In this document: piece after piece, positions 34,291-44,977 of the stretch
Layout of the letters: every line of letters starts with the position of its first letter
How positions within the stretch are numbered: the first letter of the stretch is position 1
Source: Tanypteryx hageni
Lineage: Eukaryota; Arthropoda; Insecta; Odonata; Petaluridae
NCBI GenBank assembly: GCA_028673005.1
Contig: CM054115.1
Coordinates: forward strand, 52,527,738 to 52,591,737
Direction: 5' to 3'
Length of the DNA: 64,000 nt
Translations under genes and position numbers: made by a program
The notes under the pieces: model-generated
Databases searched by the model: none
What the model was told of the DNA's origin: nothing
Seen by the model: the letters and a program-made list of their open reading frames with translations, nothing else

Positions 34291-34740
34291 CTTCTTGGTG
34301 TGCCATCACTGTCAAGCTGTGTTGATGAACAATAATCGTACGTTTTATCCTCTTTTTAGCGTTTTTTTTTAATCCGCTAATGTAATTGGGCAGCCTAAGG
34401 AGTGTACTGGGGGCACAATGTACAATAAAACATTAAATACTGAACTACTTCTACGCCGTTTAATTTAGAGCAACGATATTTTTCAGGATAGTTTTGGCTG
34501 ATAGTCATGAAGCCTATTGGATATGGTGTCCGTCCGTCTGTCCGTTTGCCTTTTAGCAGAATTTAATAAAACCTTATTAACTATTTATACGGGTCCGTTA
34601 CGACGGAAATTTTTCGTTTTGCTTACGTTGTCACAGTTAAAAAAACCGCCCTTGATACCTAATTCATCAGTTCTGTCCTTATGTTTCCTGTTATATTCGA
34701 TCTATTGCATGACTTTTGTACAATATGTGCGTAAGAGATA
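34291..34740. other. Non-coding, CCGTCCGTCTGTCCG run
   Basis: Contains a GTCCGTCCGTCTGTCCG stretch (34530-34547) similar to tracts in repeat R2 and at 18528. No element boundary is resolved. Confidence 0.4.
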
Positions 34741-34886
34741 GGTTTGGGAATTTTGGGTCTGAAGGTTGGTGCCCGAAGGACGCAACCCTCATTTCACTGT
34801 GCAAAATTCGATTCAGATATCACGGATTTACGTAAGATACACGACGCTTTTTCAGAACATATCCCTCGTGTTATAGGAGGGCCAGG
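34741..34886 (-). mobile_element. R1 dispersed element, half copy
   Basis: Read on the minus strand it has CCTGGCCCTCCTATAACACG, then TTCTGAAAAAGCG and GTAAATCC, matching one end of R1 at 42153-42478. AATTTTGGGTCT and the preceding sequence correspond to mid-element. The other half is absent. Confidence 0.6.
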
Positions 34887-35941
34887 TTTAATTGATTGCC
34901 TCGCAATATTAATGTATTTTATGTCGTTGTTTATCTTTGTCTTTGTGCACTTTTGCCGTATTAAGTTGTTATCTCTCTTCAGCTGTCGGTAGACCTTAGC
35001 ACTGATTTGATCCTTTATCTTTAAGAGTTTGTTAACAACGCGGTCTGATTCTAGCTCAAAAAACATCGTATTTTATCCGCTTGTCTTTTTACCAGATTAC
35101 TTATTTCGGAGTGTTTTTTTGAAGAATGTGTGGATGTCTTTTCATAAAATTGCTTTTTATTTATCTTAAAAACTCGTAAAAGATTTTAGGATGCTTATCG
35201 TGAGGTATCTTTATTTTCTTACAGTTTGTGGTTTAGATAATTCAATTTTAATGACGTTTGTTGCCTTTTATGTCATAGCTTGCCTTTCTGTTAAGCAATC
35301 TCAGTTGAGTAATGGCATCTGCTGCCGTTAGGCCGTTATCTGTTATCCCTCAAAAGTTTTTACGATATGTGATAAGTGTTACACTTCGACGAAAGCGTTG
35401 CCAACCCAACAATGTTACAAGAGCCAGAGAGAGAAAAACAGATACTTATTCGTTCAAAAATGTAGCATTATCTCTTGCATCTAGCTTCGTGGCTCCATTT
35501 CATGTCTCTCTTACAACGCTTCGTATTTCGACGTTCAACTTTTAATGGAAACCTCATCGAGTTAATGGTACTGAAGACTGGAATAAGAACTAACTCCCGT
35601 TCACGGTACGGTAGTACACTCGGAAAATCTCAGGAAGCCTCACCGAAGAAAGGTTCATGCTAAAAAATGTACACCTTAGGAACTATCCGACATTCGTCGC
35701 TGAATGACAACGCCCTCTATTCGTCTGCTCACCAGTTAGCGTTTTCCCCACTCCAGCCCAGCATCTCCTTAACGATTCCCTTACCACGATTTGCCTTACC
35801 TTCATTTTTTAAACCGATGTCCCTCCGTTGTGGTCCATGGTTCTCCTCGGGCGATCGGCTTCTGTAGCCGCCACATCGCCCTGCGAGGCAATCATCGTCC
35901 TGGTTGCATCCACGATCCTCTTAAGTCGTCTCTTCCTTGCA
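34887..35941. other. Non-coding, nothing recognised
   Basis: AT-rich to about 35650, then richer in GC. At 35942-35964 CTTCCTCCTCCTCCTAG meets GTAACT, a weaker version of the fused splice-site arrangement at 20585. Confidence 0.4.
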
Positions 35942-36059
35942 CTTCCTCCTCCTCCTAGGTAACTACGCGCGCGGACAGAGTGATGTGCCGCGGAGAATTT
36001 TCCTTTGTTTCACAAGCGGAGTGGGTAGTTGATAACGGAGGTTCTTATCCGCAATTCTC

Positions 36060-36150
36060 TTCGCTTCTCGTACCTCCCCTCTCCACTCGCCTCACCCCTT
36101 GCTTAGCTCCGTTCTCTCTCTCTTTCTCTCTCTCTCTCTCTTTTTCTCTC

Positions 36151-36181
<31 letters not shown>

Positions 36182-36480
36182 CTCTCTTTCTCTCTCTCTC
36201 CCTCTCTCCCCCCTCTCTCTCCCTATCTCCCCCATCCCATGTGATCCTGCCTCCTATACTCTCCCACTCCGCTCATCCTCATCACCAATCCATCCGCTTA
36301 ATATTTCCCCCCTCCTCTCGTTTCCTCTCCCTCCACGACCGACTTCCTCTCTCCTTTTTTTGCTCTCCTCTATCTCGCACTCCCTCCGTGCGTGTGTCGT
36401 GTTTGTACGCTGCCCCACCAGCCCCCCTCTACCAATCCCCCTCTACCAATCCCCCTCTACCAATCCCCCTTTCCCCTTCC
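36060..36480 (+). repeat. (CT)n-rich tract with a 14-bp repeat
   Basis: (CT)n with TTTCTC interruptions at 36112-36215, then looser CT-rich DNA, and at about 36428-36470 a short tandem repeat of CCAATCCCCCTCTA. The 235-residue frame across it (35980-36687) is mostly Ser/Leu/Pro and is judged spurious. Confidence 0.85.
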
Positions 36481-38953
36481 TCTCCGCACTCCCATACTAG
36501 GAGTGCGACTATCTCACCGCAACTCCGTCTTTCCCTTCCCTCCCCTTTCCACCAACCTCTCTTTAGCGGCGTAAAGCCGACAGCGTTTACCAATCGTTTC
36601 TCGGTTCGCGACCGTCCCGAGTTCTGCTGCGTATATTGCGCTCGGAGAGTTTCCCCTATGGCGATTCTTCCGCGACCTCCAGGTTAGAGGAATGAAAACG
36701 TCCGCATCGTCCGGCTGCGTGGTGCCGTCTCGAAGAACGTGATGGATCCGTGAGAAGAATAGACCTCCGTGGTGGGAAGAGTGGCGGAGTGTTGTTGGCG
36801 TCGAATCTGTCGTAGCCGCTCCCGAAATTGGAGTGTTATTTTTTCGGTGATGTTCGGAGACTTTTGAGTGGCGAGCGTTGTTGTTTCCAATGGATCCCGT
36901 GAAGACTTTTGAGAGTCGAACCACTCTTGTTGTCGTCGTCATGGCGTGGTAGTGCTCTTTGGATTCTATGTCGTGCCGTGCGTGAATAGGGTGTCGTTTC
37001 TAACGAGTTCGGTGGTGGATGTCAGGTCACGGTGTTCGCCGCCGCTTGACAGCGTAGCATCCGAGGACGTTTTCTCACGTCGTTTTTATCTGTATTGTTT
37101 CTTTCTTGCGGATACAACAGTTTGTCTTAAGTTTCCGAGCTTTTTTCCCTCTTCGCTGTCAAATATTTTATCGCCTCGCTGTTTTCCTTTCGGTCCTTCA
37201 GTGTTTTGTTTTATCCCTTAGAGCTTTTTATGTCATCCATTCGGTGACAGCTTTATTCGCGCCTGTGGACAAACCTGAACAATATCCGAGTTAAACCTCC
37301 CTTATTTCCTTCTTTGCGCCATTTATACGGATCAAAATGCATTGTTTGCCTTTTCCCTTCCTTTAGACTTGGTATCTTTCTCTTTTCCCACCGTCTCAGT
37401 TCCCGGTTCGGTAGTCCTCCCACCCACTCATCCATCCCCACCAATCGGTGCCCTTTCTCTTACTCTCAATTCTCCCATTGCGCCTTCTTTCTCCCTCCTT
37501 TCTCCTTCCACCCTTACTCTCATCCTCCCACTACTGAAGAAAAAATTTGGAAGCTATACCGGAGACATTTCTTTCACTCTCGTTCCTTTATCTGTCGTAT
37601 TTTTTGCCCTTCTCCCTCTGCACCTAGTTCGGCGAAAGGGCTTTCTCTTTTTTCTGCTCTCTTATTACATTTTATCTCGCGTGGGTTTGTTGAACCAATT
37701 TTTCGAGTGTTTATCCCCCCCCCTACTCCCTCTCACGAACCTCATTATCCACTCCCTCTCACCCACTCCGTTCTCCACTCCATCCTTCCATTCCCCCGTC
37801 TCGTTCTCTCTTTCTACATTCCGTCTCCCAATCTCCGATTCCCTATGTCTCTCTTTCTCCGTCCCTTTGGAGTATTAATCTTTCAGGGTTTCTGAAAAAA
37901 AATCCTCGAGTTTACACTTTCGCTTTCTCTCTCACTGTTTGTTTTTCGTTAAAACCTTTTTAGCGTCCTTTTCTTTCCCTCCCTCGGTGAAAACTTTTCT
38001 TTCTTTAGGGAGTATTATTTTTTGTTCCATCTTCGCGATATTTGCTCAAGGAAGGTGGAAGAGTGAGAGGGAGTGAGTGCGAAATAAATATCATTTCTCC
38101 CTTTCTCCTCTTTTTCTGTCGCTCTAGACTTTTATTCCTCCTCCTACTCGAGATGCGATAGGGTATTCTCATTTTTTTTCAGTTTCGTCTTCGTTATATT
38201 TCGTCCGGTGTTTCATTTTTGTTTTTGTTTTTCGATAGTTTTTTTATCGATTCATTCCCTCGTCTCCCGTCAGGTGTCGCCTTTTGTTTCTCTTGTTCTC
38301 GTCTCCTTTTCTTGTCGATTAGATTTTTCCTCCGTCGCTTTTTTTCGCTTTCTCTGTTTTTCGAAAGTTTTTTCAAGTTTCCTTTGTGTTCGATACTTCT
38401 CTTCTGCGGCGTTCGTTTTTTGTTTTTTTCCCCCTCACATTTCGTCTCGTCCGATATTAAAACCTTCCGCCCTCATGCGCCTCTTCTTTCGCCGTTAACC
38501 TAAAATATCTTCCCTTTTCTCTCGGGTTGGAAATAAAAGGACTTCTTTCTCTCTCCCGATAACTTTCTCTCCTTTCCGACGATCTTGCCCTCGATCTTTT
38601 CCTCGTCTTTTCTTTTCCAAAATTACTTTTTTAAAGGACCCATTTTCCAACTACTACAGCCCTCGGCATCGCAAGTTATTCGCGGCTCTTCGCCCTTCTA
38701 ATTCTTTCTTTTTTTGCGCTTCTTTGGGGTCCTCTTTCCCTCTTCTCATTTTCCGAATTTATTTAACTTCGCCATTTGAGTCAATTCCCGCATTTCATCC
38801 CTCTTCTCGCGAGATCTTTAGTCTCGATAAAAAAAACTCGTTGCAAAGAAATCATCTCCACGATAAAATCCTTTTTATAACGGAACCCCTTAGTAGCGAA
38901 ATTCTCCGGCGATGAAATCTTCTCCCGACGAGACCCTTTGAAGACCCTTTTAT
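36481..38953. other. GC-richer, CpG-containing, pyrimidine-rich zone
   Basis: 36500-37090 has elevated GC and CpG and mixed open frames on both strands. 37300-38950 is dominated by TTTCCC/CTCTTT sequence on the + strand. Together with the acidic ORF downstream this could be a promoter and 5'-untranslated region, but no TATA box or initiator can be assigned with confidence. Long frames at 37314-37895 and 37342-37878 are low-complexity. Confidence 0.35.
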
Positions 38954-39108
38954 CCCTTTCCCGTACCCTTCATATCCGTTTCAACCCTTTCCCGTACCCT
39001 TCATATCCATTTTAACCCTTTCCCGTACCCTTCATATCCATTTTAACCCTTTCCCGTACCCTTCATATCCATTTTAACCCTTTCCCGTACCCTTCATATC
39101 CATTTTAA
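38954..39108 (+). repeat. 31-bp minisatellite, 5 units
   Basis: Five consecutive 31-base units beginning CCCTTTCCCGTACCCTTCAT. Units 2-5 are identical, and unit 1 differs by two bases (CCGTTTCAA for CCATTTTAA). They occupy 38954, 38985, 39016, 39047 and 39078 onward. Confidence 0.97.
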
Positions 39109-39873
39109 CCGACCGCTTTTTCGATTCCGATCGCGCCCTCAAGGATCCGCAGGATTCCGATTTCTTTTCTCCGTGCGGAGAATCGCGAGTGCTACGGTTT
39201 TGTCTGGGGAACCGACTCCGCTATGCGCTCGAAAGGGAAGGTCGACTATTTTATATATTTCTCCTCTCTCCAGCAATTGCGCTTTCTTCATTGAGAGGGA
39301 AAAAACGGCGTCGATGTGTTTCTCTTAATGTTTCTCGCACGCATGAAGTGCACACATTTCAAAGAACACGCTATCCGGTTTGGGAATATTCCCGCGACAT
39401 ATCTGTATGAGTTATCGCGGGCATATCTACCGTCCACGTCAGTGAGACATTATCTTTTCCAGTCACCCACGCTCAGAAACGAGCTCTTATAGATATATAT
39501 TTTGACCGTAGAAGAGGTCGTATTGGAGGGAAGGGCGTGATAGAGCGAACATCGACAGAGTACGGAACGCTCCGCCGAGTCATTTTTCCGCTTTGGTCTT
39601 ACTCTTACTCGGCGAAGTGCCTGGAAATGGATTAACCGCGGAAAGGCGAGAATCGCCCGTTTCCCAGCATCCCCTCGCTCTTTTACTGTGTTATTCTCCT
39701 GTGACATAGTATACCCCTCGATATACTTTTCGCGTAAGACCTCGACCTTGACCTCGCTAGGCGACTGACGGCGGCACCGGCATAGCATAGGAGTTAGGAC
39801 GGGGAAAAAAGGACGCGTCTATCCTTCGAAGTCTCCCTTGAACTGAGAGTAGCCAATTTCGAGAGCGGTAACC
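39109..39873 (+). other. Upstream region of the acidic ORF
   Basis: GC- and CpG-richer DNA between the minisatellite and the ORF. TTTTATATATTTC at 39248-39260 is TATA-like. Its distance (about 615 bases) would imply a long 5'-untranslated region. No upstream exon can be defined. Confidence 0.3.
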
Positions 39874-40281
39874 ATGGAGGTGCAAGGAGTCACGGAAGAC
39901 GACCCAATGGATCAGGGGAGCGTGGAGGAATGCGCCGAGGTCCAGGAGGATGCGGTCGAAGAGGGAGAGGGGGGAGATGGCGCCGTCGAAGGAGGTTCCT
40001 CCAAGAGGAAGGCAGTAAGGTTCAGGGGTCTTTCGGAACCTTCGATAATCGGTTCGCCGATGGAGGTGGTTACCGAGGGAGAGGAAGATGAGGATATGGA
40101 GGAAGGTTACGCGGACGACGAGAGGGAGAGCGACGACGACGACGTGCTGTCTTTCTTGTTCGAATGGGACTTCGAGGAGGAGGAAGAAGAAGAGGGGAAG
40201 GAGGAGGAGTTGGGGGAGTTGGAGGAAGAGTTGCCCGAGGAGGAGGGGAAGGAAGAGTTGGCCGCCGAGGAGGATGAGTAA
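39874..40281 (+). CDS. Acidic protein, probable coding exon, unknown function
   Basis: 135 codons from an ATG in an optimal Kozak context (GGTAACCATGG). Residues 1-41 are acidic and Gly-rich. 42-60 hold a basic patch SSKRKAVRFRGLSEPS, in which KAVRF (46-50) fits the RVxF docking motif for protein phosphatase 1. About 68-90 are Glu/Asp-rich, then VLSFLFEWDF is the only hydrophobic segment, and the C-terminal ~40 residues are almost all Glu. Codon use in the first 65 codons is varied and GC-rich, unlike simple repeat DNA, which argues for a real exon. The TAA stop overlaps GATGA|GTAAGC, a good 5' splice site (GT at 40278), so this may be the first coding exon of a longer gene rather than a complete small protein. 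I do not recognise the family. Acidic nuclear or chaperone-like proteins have similar composition, but that is not evidence of function. The minus-strand frames here are shadows. Confidence 0.5.
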   Translation: MEVQGVTEDDPMDQGSVEECAEVQEDAVEEGEGGDGAVEGGSSKRKAVRFRGLSEPSIIGSPMEVVTEGEEDEDMEEGYADDERESDDDDVLSFLFEWDFEEEEEEEGKEEELGELEEELPEEEGKEELAAEEDE

Positions 40282-40430
40282 GCATTGTTCTACCGCCATC
40301 CGCTTTACTGGCTTCTGCCTCACGTTCTTTTTTTGGATTATCCGGGGTTTCTGAAATTATTTTTTTTTCGGGATGATTTTTCCCAAGAATAAAGATAGCT
40401 AAAGCGTTGATGCGTTGCACTTATTCCTCG

Positions 40431-40738
40431 CTTTGCACGGTACCCACTTCACCGGAAAAGACCTTTTGAAGTAAAACCGTGTTAAGTGGGATAGATTTCA
40501 CCAGAGGAATACATGAAATTACATTTGAGCGACGTCTTAAGTGCGACTCTATTCTGAATTGCTACTTGTTATTCCTTGCTATAACTTATGAGTCGAACCG
40601 AGGCATTTTATGGTTATTAATGTTCGGAGACCCTTCCGAAACCATGATAGAGTGGAATTGATGGCCGTGCAATTCGAAGTTCTTCTCTAAAATGAAAACC
40701 GTACTAAACGGAAAACTTGTAAACGAAACCGTGCAAAG
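40431..40738 (+). mobile_element. R3 MITE with CTTTGCACGGT ends
   Basis: Starts CTTTGCACGGTACCC and ends GAAACCGTGCAAAG, so the terminal inverted repeat is CTTTGCACGGT (11 bp). The left half matches 8478-8610. Non-coding, 308 bp. No duplication is evident, so the superfamily is unassigned. Confidence 0.7.
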
Positions 40739-42152
40739 GGAGATGTTGGCGTATCAAAAAACATCCGTGTAGGGGAAGAATCTGCAACCTATATGCATTT
40801 TTCCTGGCCCACAACTCTATGATGAAAAAGCGATCCGTGAGATTTAACACAGGAAATCTTTTTAACGTCAATATTATGGCCTCAACTTTTTCTGGGGTAA
40901 TTTCAACACTAAGCACATTCCTGCGTGTATTGGCGAATTTTTGTTGAATTGTTCGTAATTATTCTTAAAGCCTTTACTCGATGAAATCGTGGTCCTATAA
41001 TACAGTTGTCAGTTCAACAAGGCCTTAGTCGTTTAGATAAACCCGTAATTTCATCCGAACTTTCTGATTTTCGGCTCCGCATTTGGATGTCCTTTTTGTG
41101 ACATGCTCTTAATCGAGAAACCAGAACTATAACGCCATATGAAAACGTTCGGGATCGTATTTTATCTCCATTTGTGTCCTAAGTTGCTTTCTTTCTGCTT
41201 ATCGTAATCTGGTCGCCTTTTTCATCTTTGTATCGAGTTATATTTATTTTATAGAATGGAAGCTCGTTATCTTTGGAAGTCGTGTTACTACGTTCTTTGA
41301 ATTAAAGATAATCCGCGTCGATTGCACCTTCGGCGTTTCAGTATCGTTAACATTGAATCTGCAAATTCGCGATACTCGCTTGCATCATTACTCTTATTCG
41401 TTGGGCTGATATTCTCGGTGCAGATGACTGAAGCACCAAAAATCTTTTATAAGTGTACGCTGTTTTTAATTTTTTAATTCGACCCTCGAGATTTTTATCG
41501 CTTCGCTTATCTACGCGATATATTTATCTATTATATTTTGTTCGTGTGGAGGTTAAATTTCATAACTTCTGACCGTAAATATTTTGGAAAGACTTGGCGG
41601 AAAAGAATGGTGCTTAAATTTATGACGATTTTTTTGGGGAATTTTCTCCTCTCGTACCCAATGAACTTTTTACGTTTAGTTTGACAAGTCGACGAAGATC
41701 ATTCGTCGCGTCGCGTGATGGAAATGTCATCATCCCGGAGAGAGAATGATAGAGAAGATAGGCCACTCTCTCGATTTCCGGACATCCAAAGATATGAAAT
41801 GTATCGCCGCAGAACGACCGCAGTCGCAGTTTAACGCGTATGGTTTCGGATCTTTCATCCGCTATTTTTCGCGTGTTATTTCGCGACTAGTTGGGTTTAC
41901 TCCGTTCAGGGTTTCGCCCTGCGTCGTGCATCACGTGTTTATTTTTCTTTGGCTCACGCGCTCTTGAAATGTAAGGCAAGTGAAAACGCGCGAAAAGTGT
42001 AAATATGTAGCCGTTAACACTACGCTTGTTTCATATCCCAAATCGCTTCGATTTTTCTCTCATTTAAAGACTTTTCTCAAAAATTTCAAGCGTTTTGTTT
42101 GGATTTAATCCTCTTTAGTTGTCGTGAGGCGTTGGAATAATCATCTATACAC
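40739..42152. other. Non-coding, nothing recognised
   Basis: AT-rich with a slightly GC-richer patch at 41690-41990. No element ends or credible exon. Confidence 0.45.
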
Positions 42153-42478
42153 CAGGCCTTTCAATACCCCGGGGGGATGGCGCTCTGAAAAAGTGCCGTG
42201 TAATGTAAATCCCTGTTATGTGAATCTAACTTTACATAGTGAAGGAAAGGTTTCAAAATTCCCAAACGCCTTATGCACATACATCTACAATTGCGGTGGT
42301 ATTGTCGGTTATCTAAGCTCATAGACAAAGCACTAAGGCTCTTTAAAATGTCTCTTCCTCGCCCAGCAATCTGGAATCCCAGATCCGACTAAAACGCGTT
42401 GTATGAATTTTTGGTATTAAAAACATACCATGTTATAGTGAATGCGTGTTATAAGAACCTGTGTTATAGGAGGGCCAG
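42153..42478 (+). mobile_element. R1 dispersed element, reference copy
   Basis: Left end CCAGGCCTTTCAATACCCCG, right end GTGTTATAGGAGGGCCAG, an imperfect ~20-bp terminal inverted repeat better seen when the copy at 34741-34886 is included (CCTGGCCCTCCTATAACAC). The 326-bp interior is non-coding. The ATAACAC-rich ends resemble MITEs of the pogo/Tigger type, but no clean TA duplication is visible. Confidence 0.7.
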
Positions 42479-42974
42479 ATGCATTGCGTATTGTCATTGC
42501 TAATTGTAGAGTCGAACCAAGTAATGCATAAAGAATCTTGGAATTCGAGGTGATTCGCAATATTCGAAGTGATTCCCAAATATTTTCGTGAATGTTTTGT
42601 GGTATATCGTATTCTTTCAGAAATGCTTTAGAGAAGTTGACGTCACCTTTGTCAGCCTTATTTAAGTTTTCATTACAAATACATATTTATGTATATTTTC
42701 GTCGTTACCGTGATAAAACTTCTCGGAAAATTGGTCATGTATTGAGCATCATTATTATATTAAATTGAAGTACTTTGATGATTAAAAATAACTTAATAAA
42801 AACAACCTATGTGGGATTTTAAAGGATTAGATGTATTTCACCAAGAGTAGTTGTCTTTAGTCCAAGATGTATATATTCTAGAATGGGAGATAAGGTAGAA
42901 CGTAAAGCAATTTTCTTAGCCGCACATTTTTGTCTTTACTTTCTGTCGATTTGGTGTCCTGACGCTATTAAGTG

Positions 42975-43135
42975 CAGTCGAACCTCGGTAACTCGAGCCT
43001 CTATAATTCTAGTTTTCGAAAGTCCGAAGTGAACAATTTTATCCGTTCACAATAATGTACGTTAAAAAGACGGTCGAAGTTTCGAACTTATTCCGTCTTC
43101 CTGTGTAATTCGAGTTGTCGAGCTTCGGCCGTATT
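42975..43135 (+). mobile_element. pogo/Tigger-like MITE fragment
   Basis: Begins CAGTCGAACCTCGGTAACTC, a terminus commonly seen in pogo/Tigger elements, and contains CCGAAGTGAACAATTTTATC and TAATTCGAGTTGTCGAGC. The right end is not found. The flanks (42479-42974 and 43136-43454) hold nothing else recognised. Confidence 0.55.
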
Positions 43136-43454
43136 TGGAATTGCGACATGGGTTTACAAAACTGATCTCAGCACAACCTCCCTAAAAGTATCGGTTATGA
43201 TGTGGTGTTCGGATTTTTCTCGATGTTCATGCTCCTTTTTATAGACAGTATCCACTCTTCTACCATTATCATTTTTTGGAATTAGTTAAAACGAAGAAAG
43301 AAAACCATAAATTACGGGTAGTTAGCGATGTTTTCTTTCCTTTCCTCCCTCCCCGTGGCTCAAATTCCCTTTTAAAAAATTTCTTGCGGGACTTCCTTCT
43401 GAAAATGTAATGTTGGCCGCGAAGAAGAAACGATAGATTAGTCATTCTTGGAAT

Positions 43455-43834
43455 CAGTGGCGGATTTAAAGGGGGATCGTACATGGCGCGCGCCAGGGAC
43501 CCCGTGAAGTAAGGGGCCCCGTGAATTAAGGGATCACGTGAAGGAATGGGCCCCAAAAAAATGTTCGTGTATATAATCTCAGAAGTATTAAATGTCCCAA
43601 TTTAAAAATCAGCGGAACCTCTCTATGATTCCAAAGAAAAACGATAGTTAAGAGGTGTCAGAAAGGAGGATAGCCATTAGGAGCGGTTTCACTATATATT
43701 TAGATTGCAGGGCCACCGACTACTTAGCGCCAGGAGCCCCCAAATGTTTAACGCCAGGGGCCCCAAAATATTTAACGCAAGGGGCCCCAAAATATTTAGC
43801 GCCAGGGACCCCAGGAGGCGTAAATCCGCCACTG
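43455..43834 (+). mobile_element. hAT-type MITE, family E, perfect 8-bp duplication
   Basis: Begins CAGTGGCGGATTTAA and ends TAAATCCGCCACTG, a near-perfect 14-bp inverted repeat. CTTGGAAT stands at 43447-43454 and 43835-43842, an exact 8-base duplication. The right half contains a 24-base tandem repeat, GCCAGGGGCCCCAAAATATT plus TAAC, with about three full units at 43727-43800. The 277-bp sibling at 3759-4035 has fewer units. Non-coding. Confidence 0.92.
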
Positions 43835-43842
43835 CTTGGAAT

Positions 43843-44444
43843 TACTTCTTTTGGTCGTAGGTACCAACGCGGTGCCATCCATTTTCCTTTCTTCTCAATG
43901 TCTCTTATATGTATTATCGCGGATTCAGACATTCCAGCTAGTAAATGGATCCTTTATATTCATGACTTCCCCGTCGCTTTAAGTGATTGTTCGGCAAATT
44001 CGCACCCTTGCAAATTGGTCAGTCTCTGAATATAAATGAGGTTCCTAGGAACGAGAAGAACGCGCATGTGTATCTGGAGTGGGTCTTTACCGCAGTCGTG
44101 CTACTTGAACCTTACGAAAAAATATCCCCTTGAATAATATTACTGACTTTCTTCTTCTACGTTTCCAGGCTTGCGGGAGTAACTAGAATCGGTATTGCAG
44201 CCTTTCCAAAACTTAAGCGAAAGATTATTTTAAAGGATCTGTATGTTTTTACGACCGAATGTTAGGGATAATGATTTGTTTAAATCGATGAATGTAATTA
44301 AACGTGAAATGAGAAATTTCGACTATATTTCAGTAGATAACAAAAAATTAGAAATTGTCTTAAAAAAACAATTGAAGAATTTCAAAATCTGTCGTAAGCA
44401 ATATTAAATGTTGTATTCTGAATCTCTCCCGTAGATTTTTGGTT
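43843..44444. other. Non-coding, nothing recognised
   Basis: A pyrimidine-rich CTTTCTTCTTCTACGTTTCCAG ends at 44169 as an acceptor-like site, without a definable exon after it. Confidence 0.4.
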
Positions 44445-44452
44445 CCCTACAG

Positions 44453-44695
44453 CAGTGATTCTCAGCCGGGGTGACGCTAGTGTTATTAAGGCGTGACTAG
44501 AATACTTGATAAATTCGCTGTGTACCACATTTTTACTTAGAAAAATGCATTAAACCATGAGAATACGCACTCGCGCTTCTTTAAATGAATGCATTTTTGT
44601 CTTTATATGGTACGGGGAGCCCAATTTATCTTCAGGATGATTTGAAAATATGAAACAAAGTGGTGACACAGACAATAAAAGGTCGAGAACCACTG
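44453..44695 (+). mobile_element. hAT-type MITE (CAGTGRTTCTC ends), perfect 8-bp duplication
   Basis: Begins CAGTGATTCTCAGCCGGGGT and ends GGTCGAGAACCACTG. Ends of this kind (CAGTGGTTCTCAACC) are typical of Charlie/Tip100-like hAT elements. CCCTACAG is found at 44445-44452 and 44696-44703, exactly duplicated. 243 bp, non-coding. Confidence 0.92.
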
Positions 44696-44977
44696 CCCTA
44701 CAGGTTGCAGTTATCAGAGTTCAGTTGTGTTTGTGCGTATGCTGCGTCCATAAATTTTTATTCTTGTTTTTTTTTCTGTATTTTGTGTTAGTGTAAAAGG
44801 TATCCATATAATATTAACTTTTCATTTTCATTTATAAAATTCAATTGGCGGTTAAGGCTTGCTTGTTATCTTCGAATTAAACCATTAATTACTATTTTAC
44901 TGTCTATCGCATTCCGGTTTACAATGATTATAATTTTTTCTAAACATTCTTTCGACTTAATAATAACTTTACATGTA

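Noticed and set aside
35980..36687. 235-residue + frame
   Set aside because: Runs through (CT)n and CCAATCCCCCTCTA repeats, with no domain and overlapping open frames in other phases.
37314..37895. 193- and 178-residue overlapping + frames
   Set aside because: Two phases of the same CT-rich DNA are open at once, which indicates low complexity rather than coding.
39757..40323. 188-residue minus frame, hydrophobic Leu-rich
   Set aside because: It is the antisense shadow of the Glu-rich + exon (GAG/GAA read as CTC/TTC).
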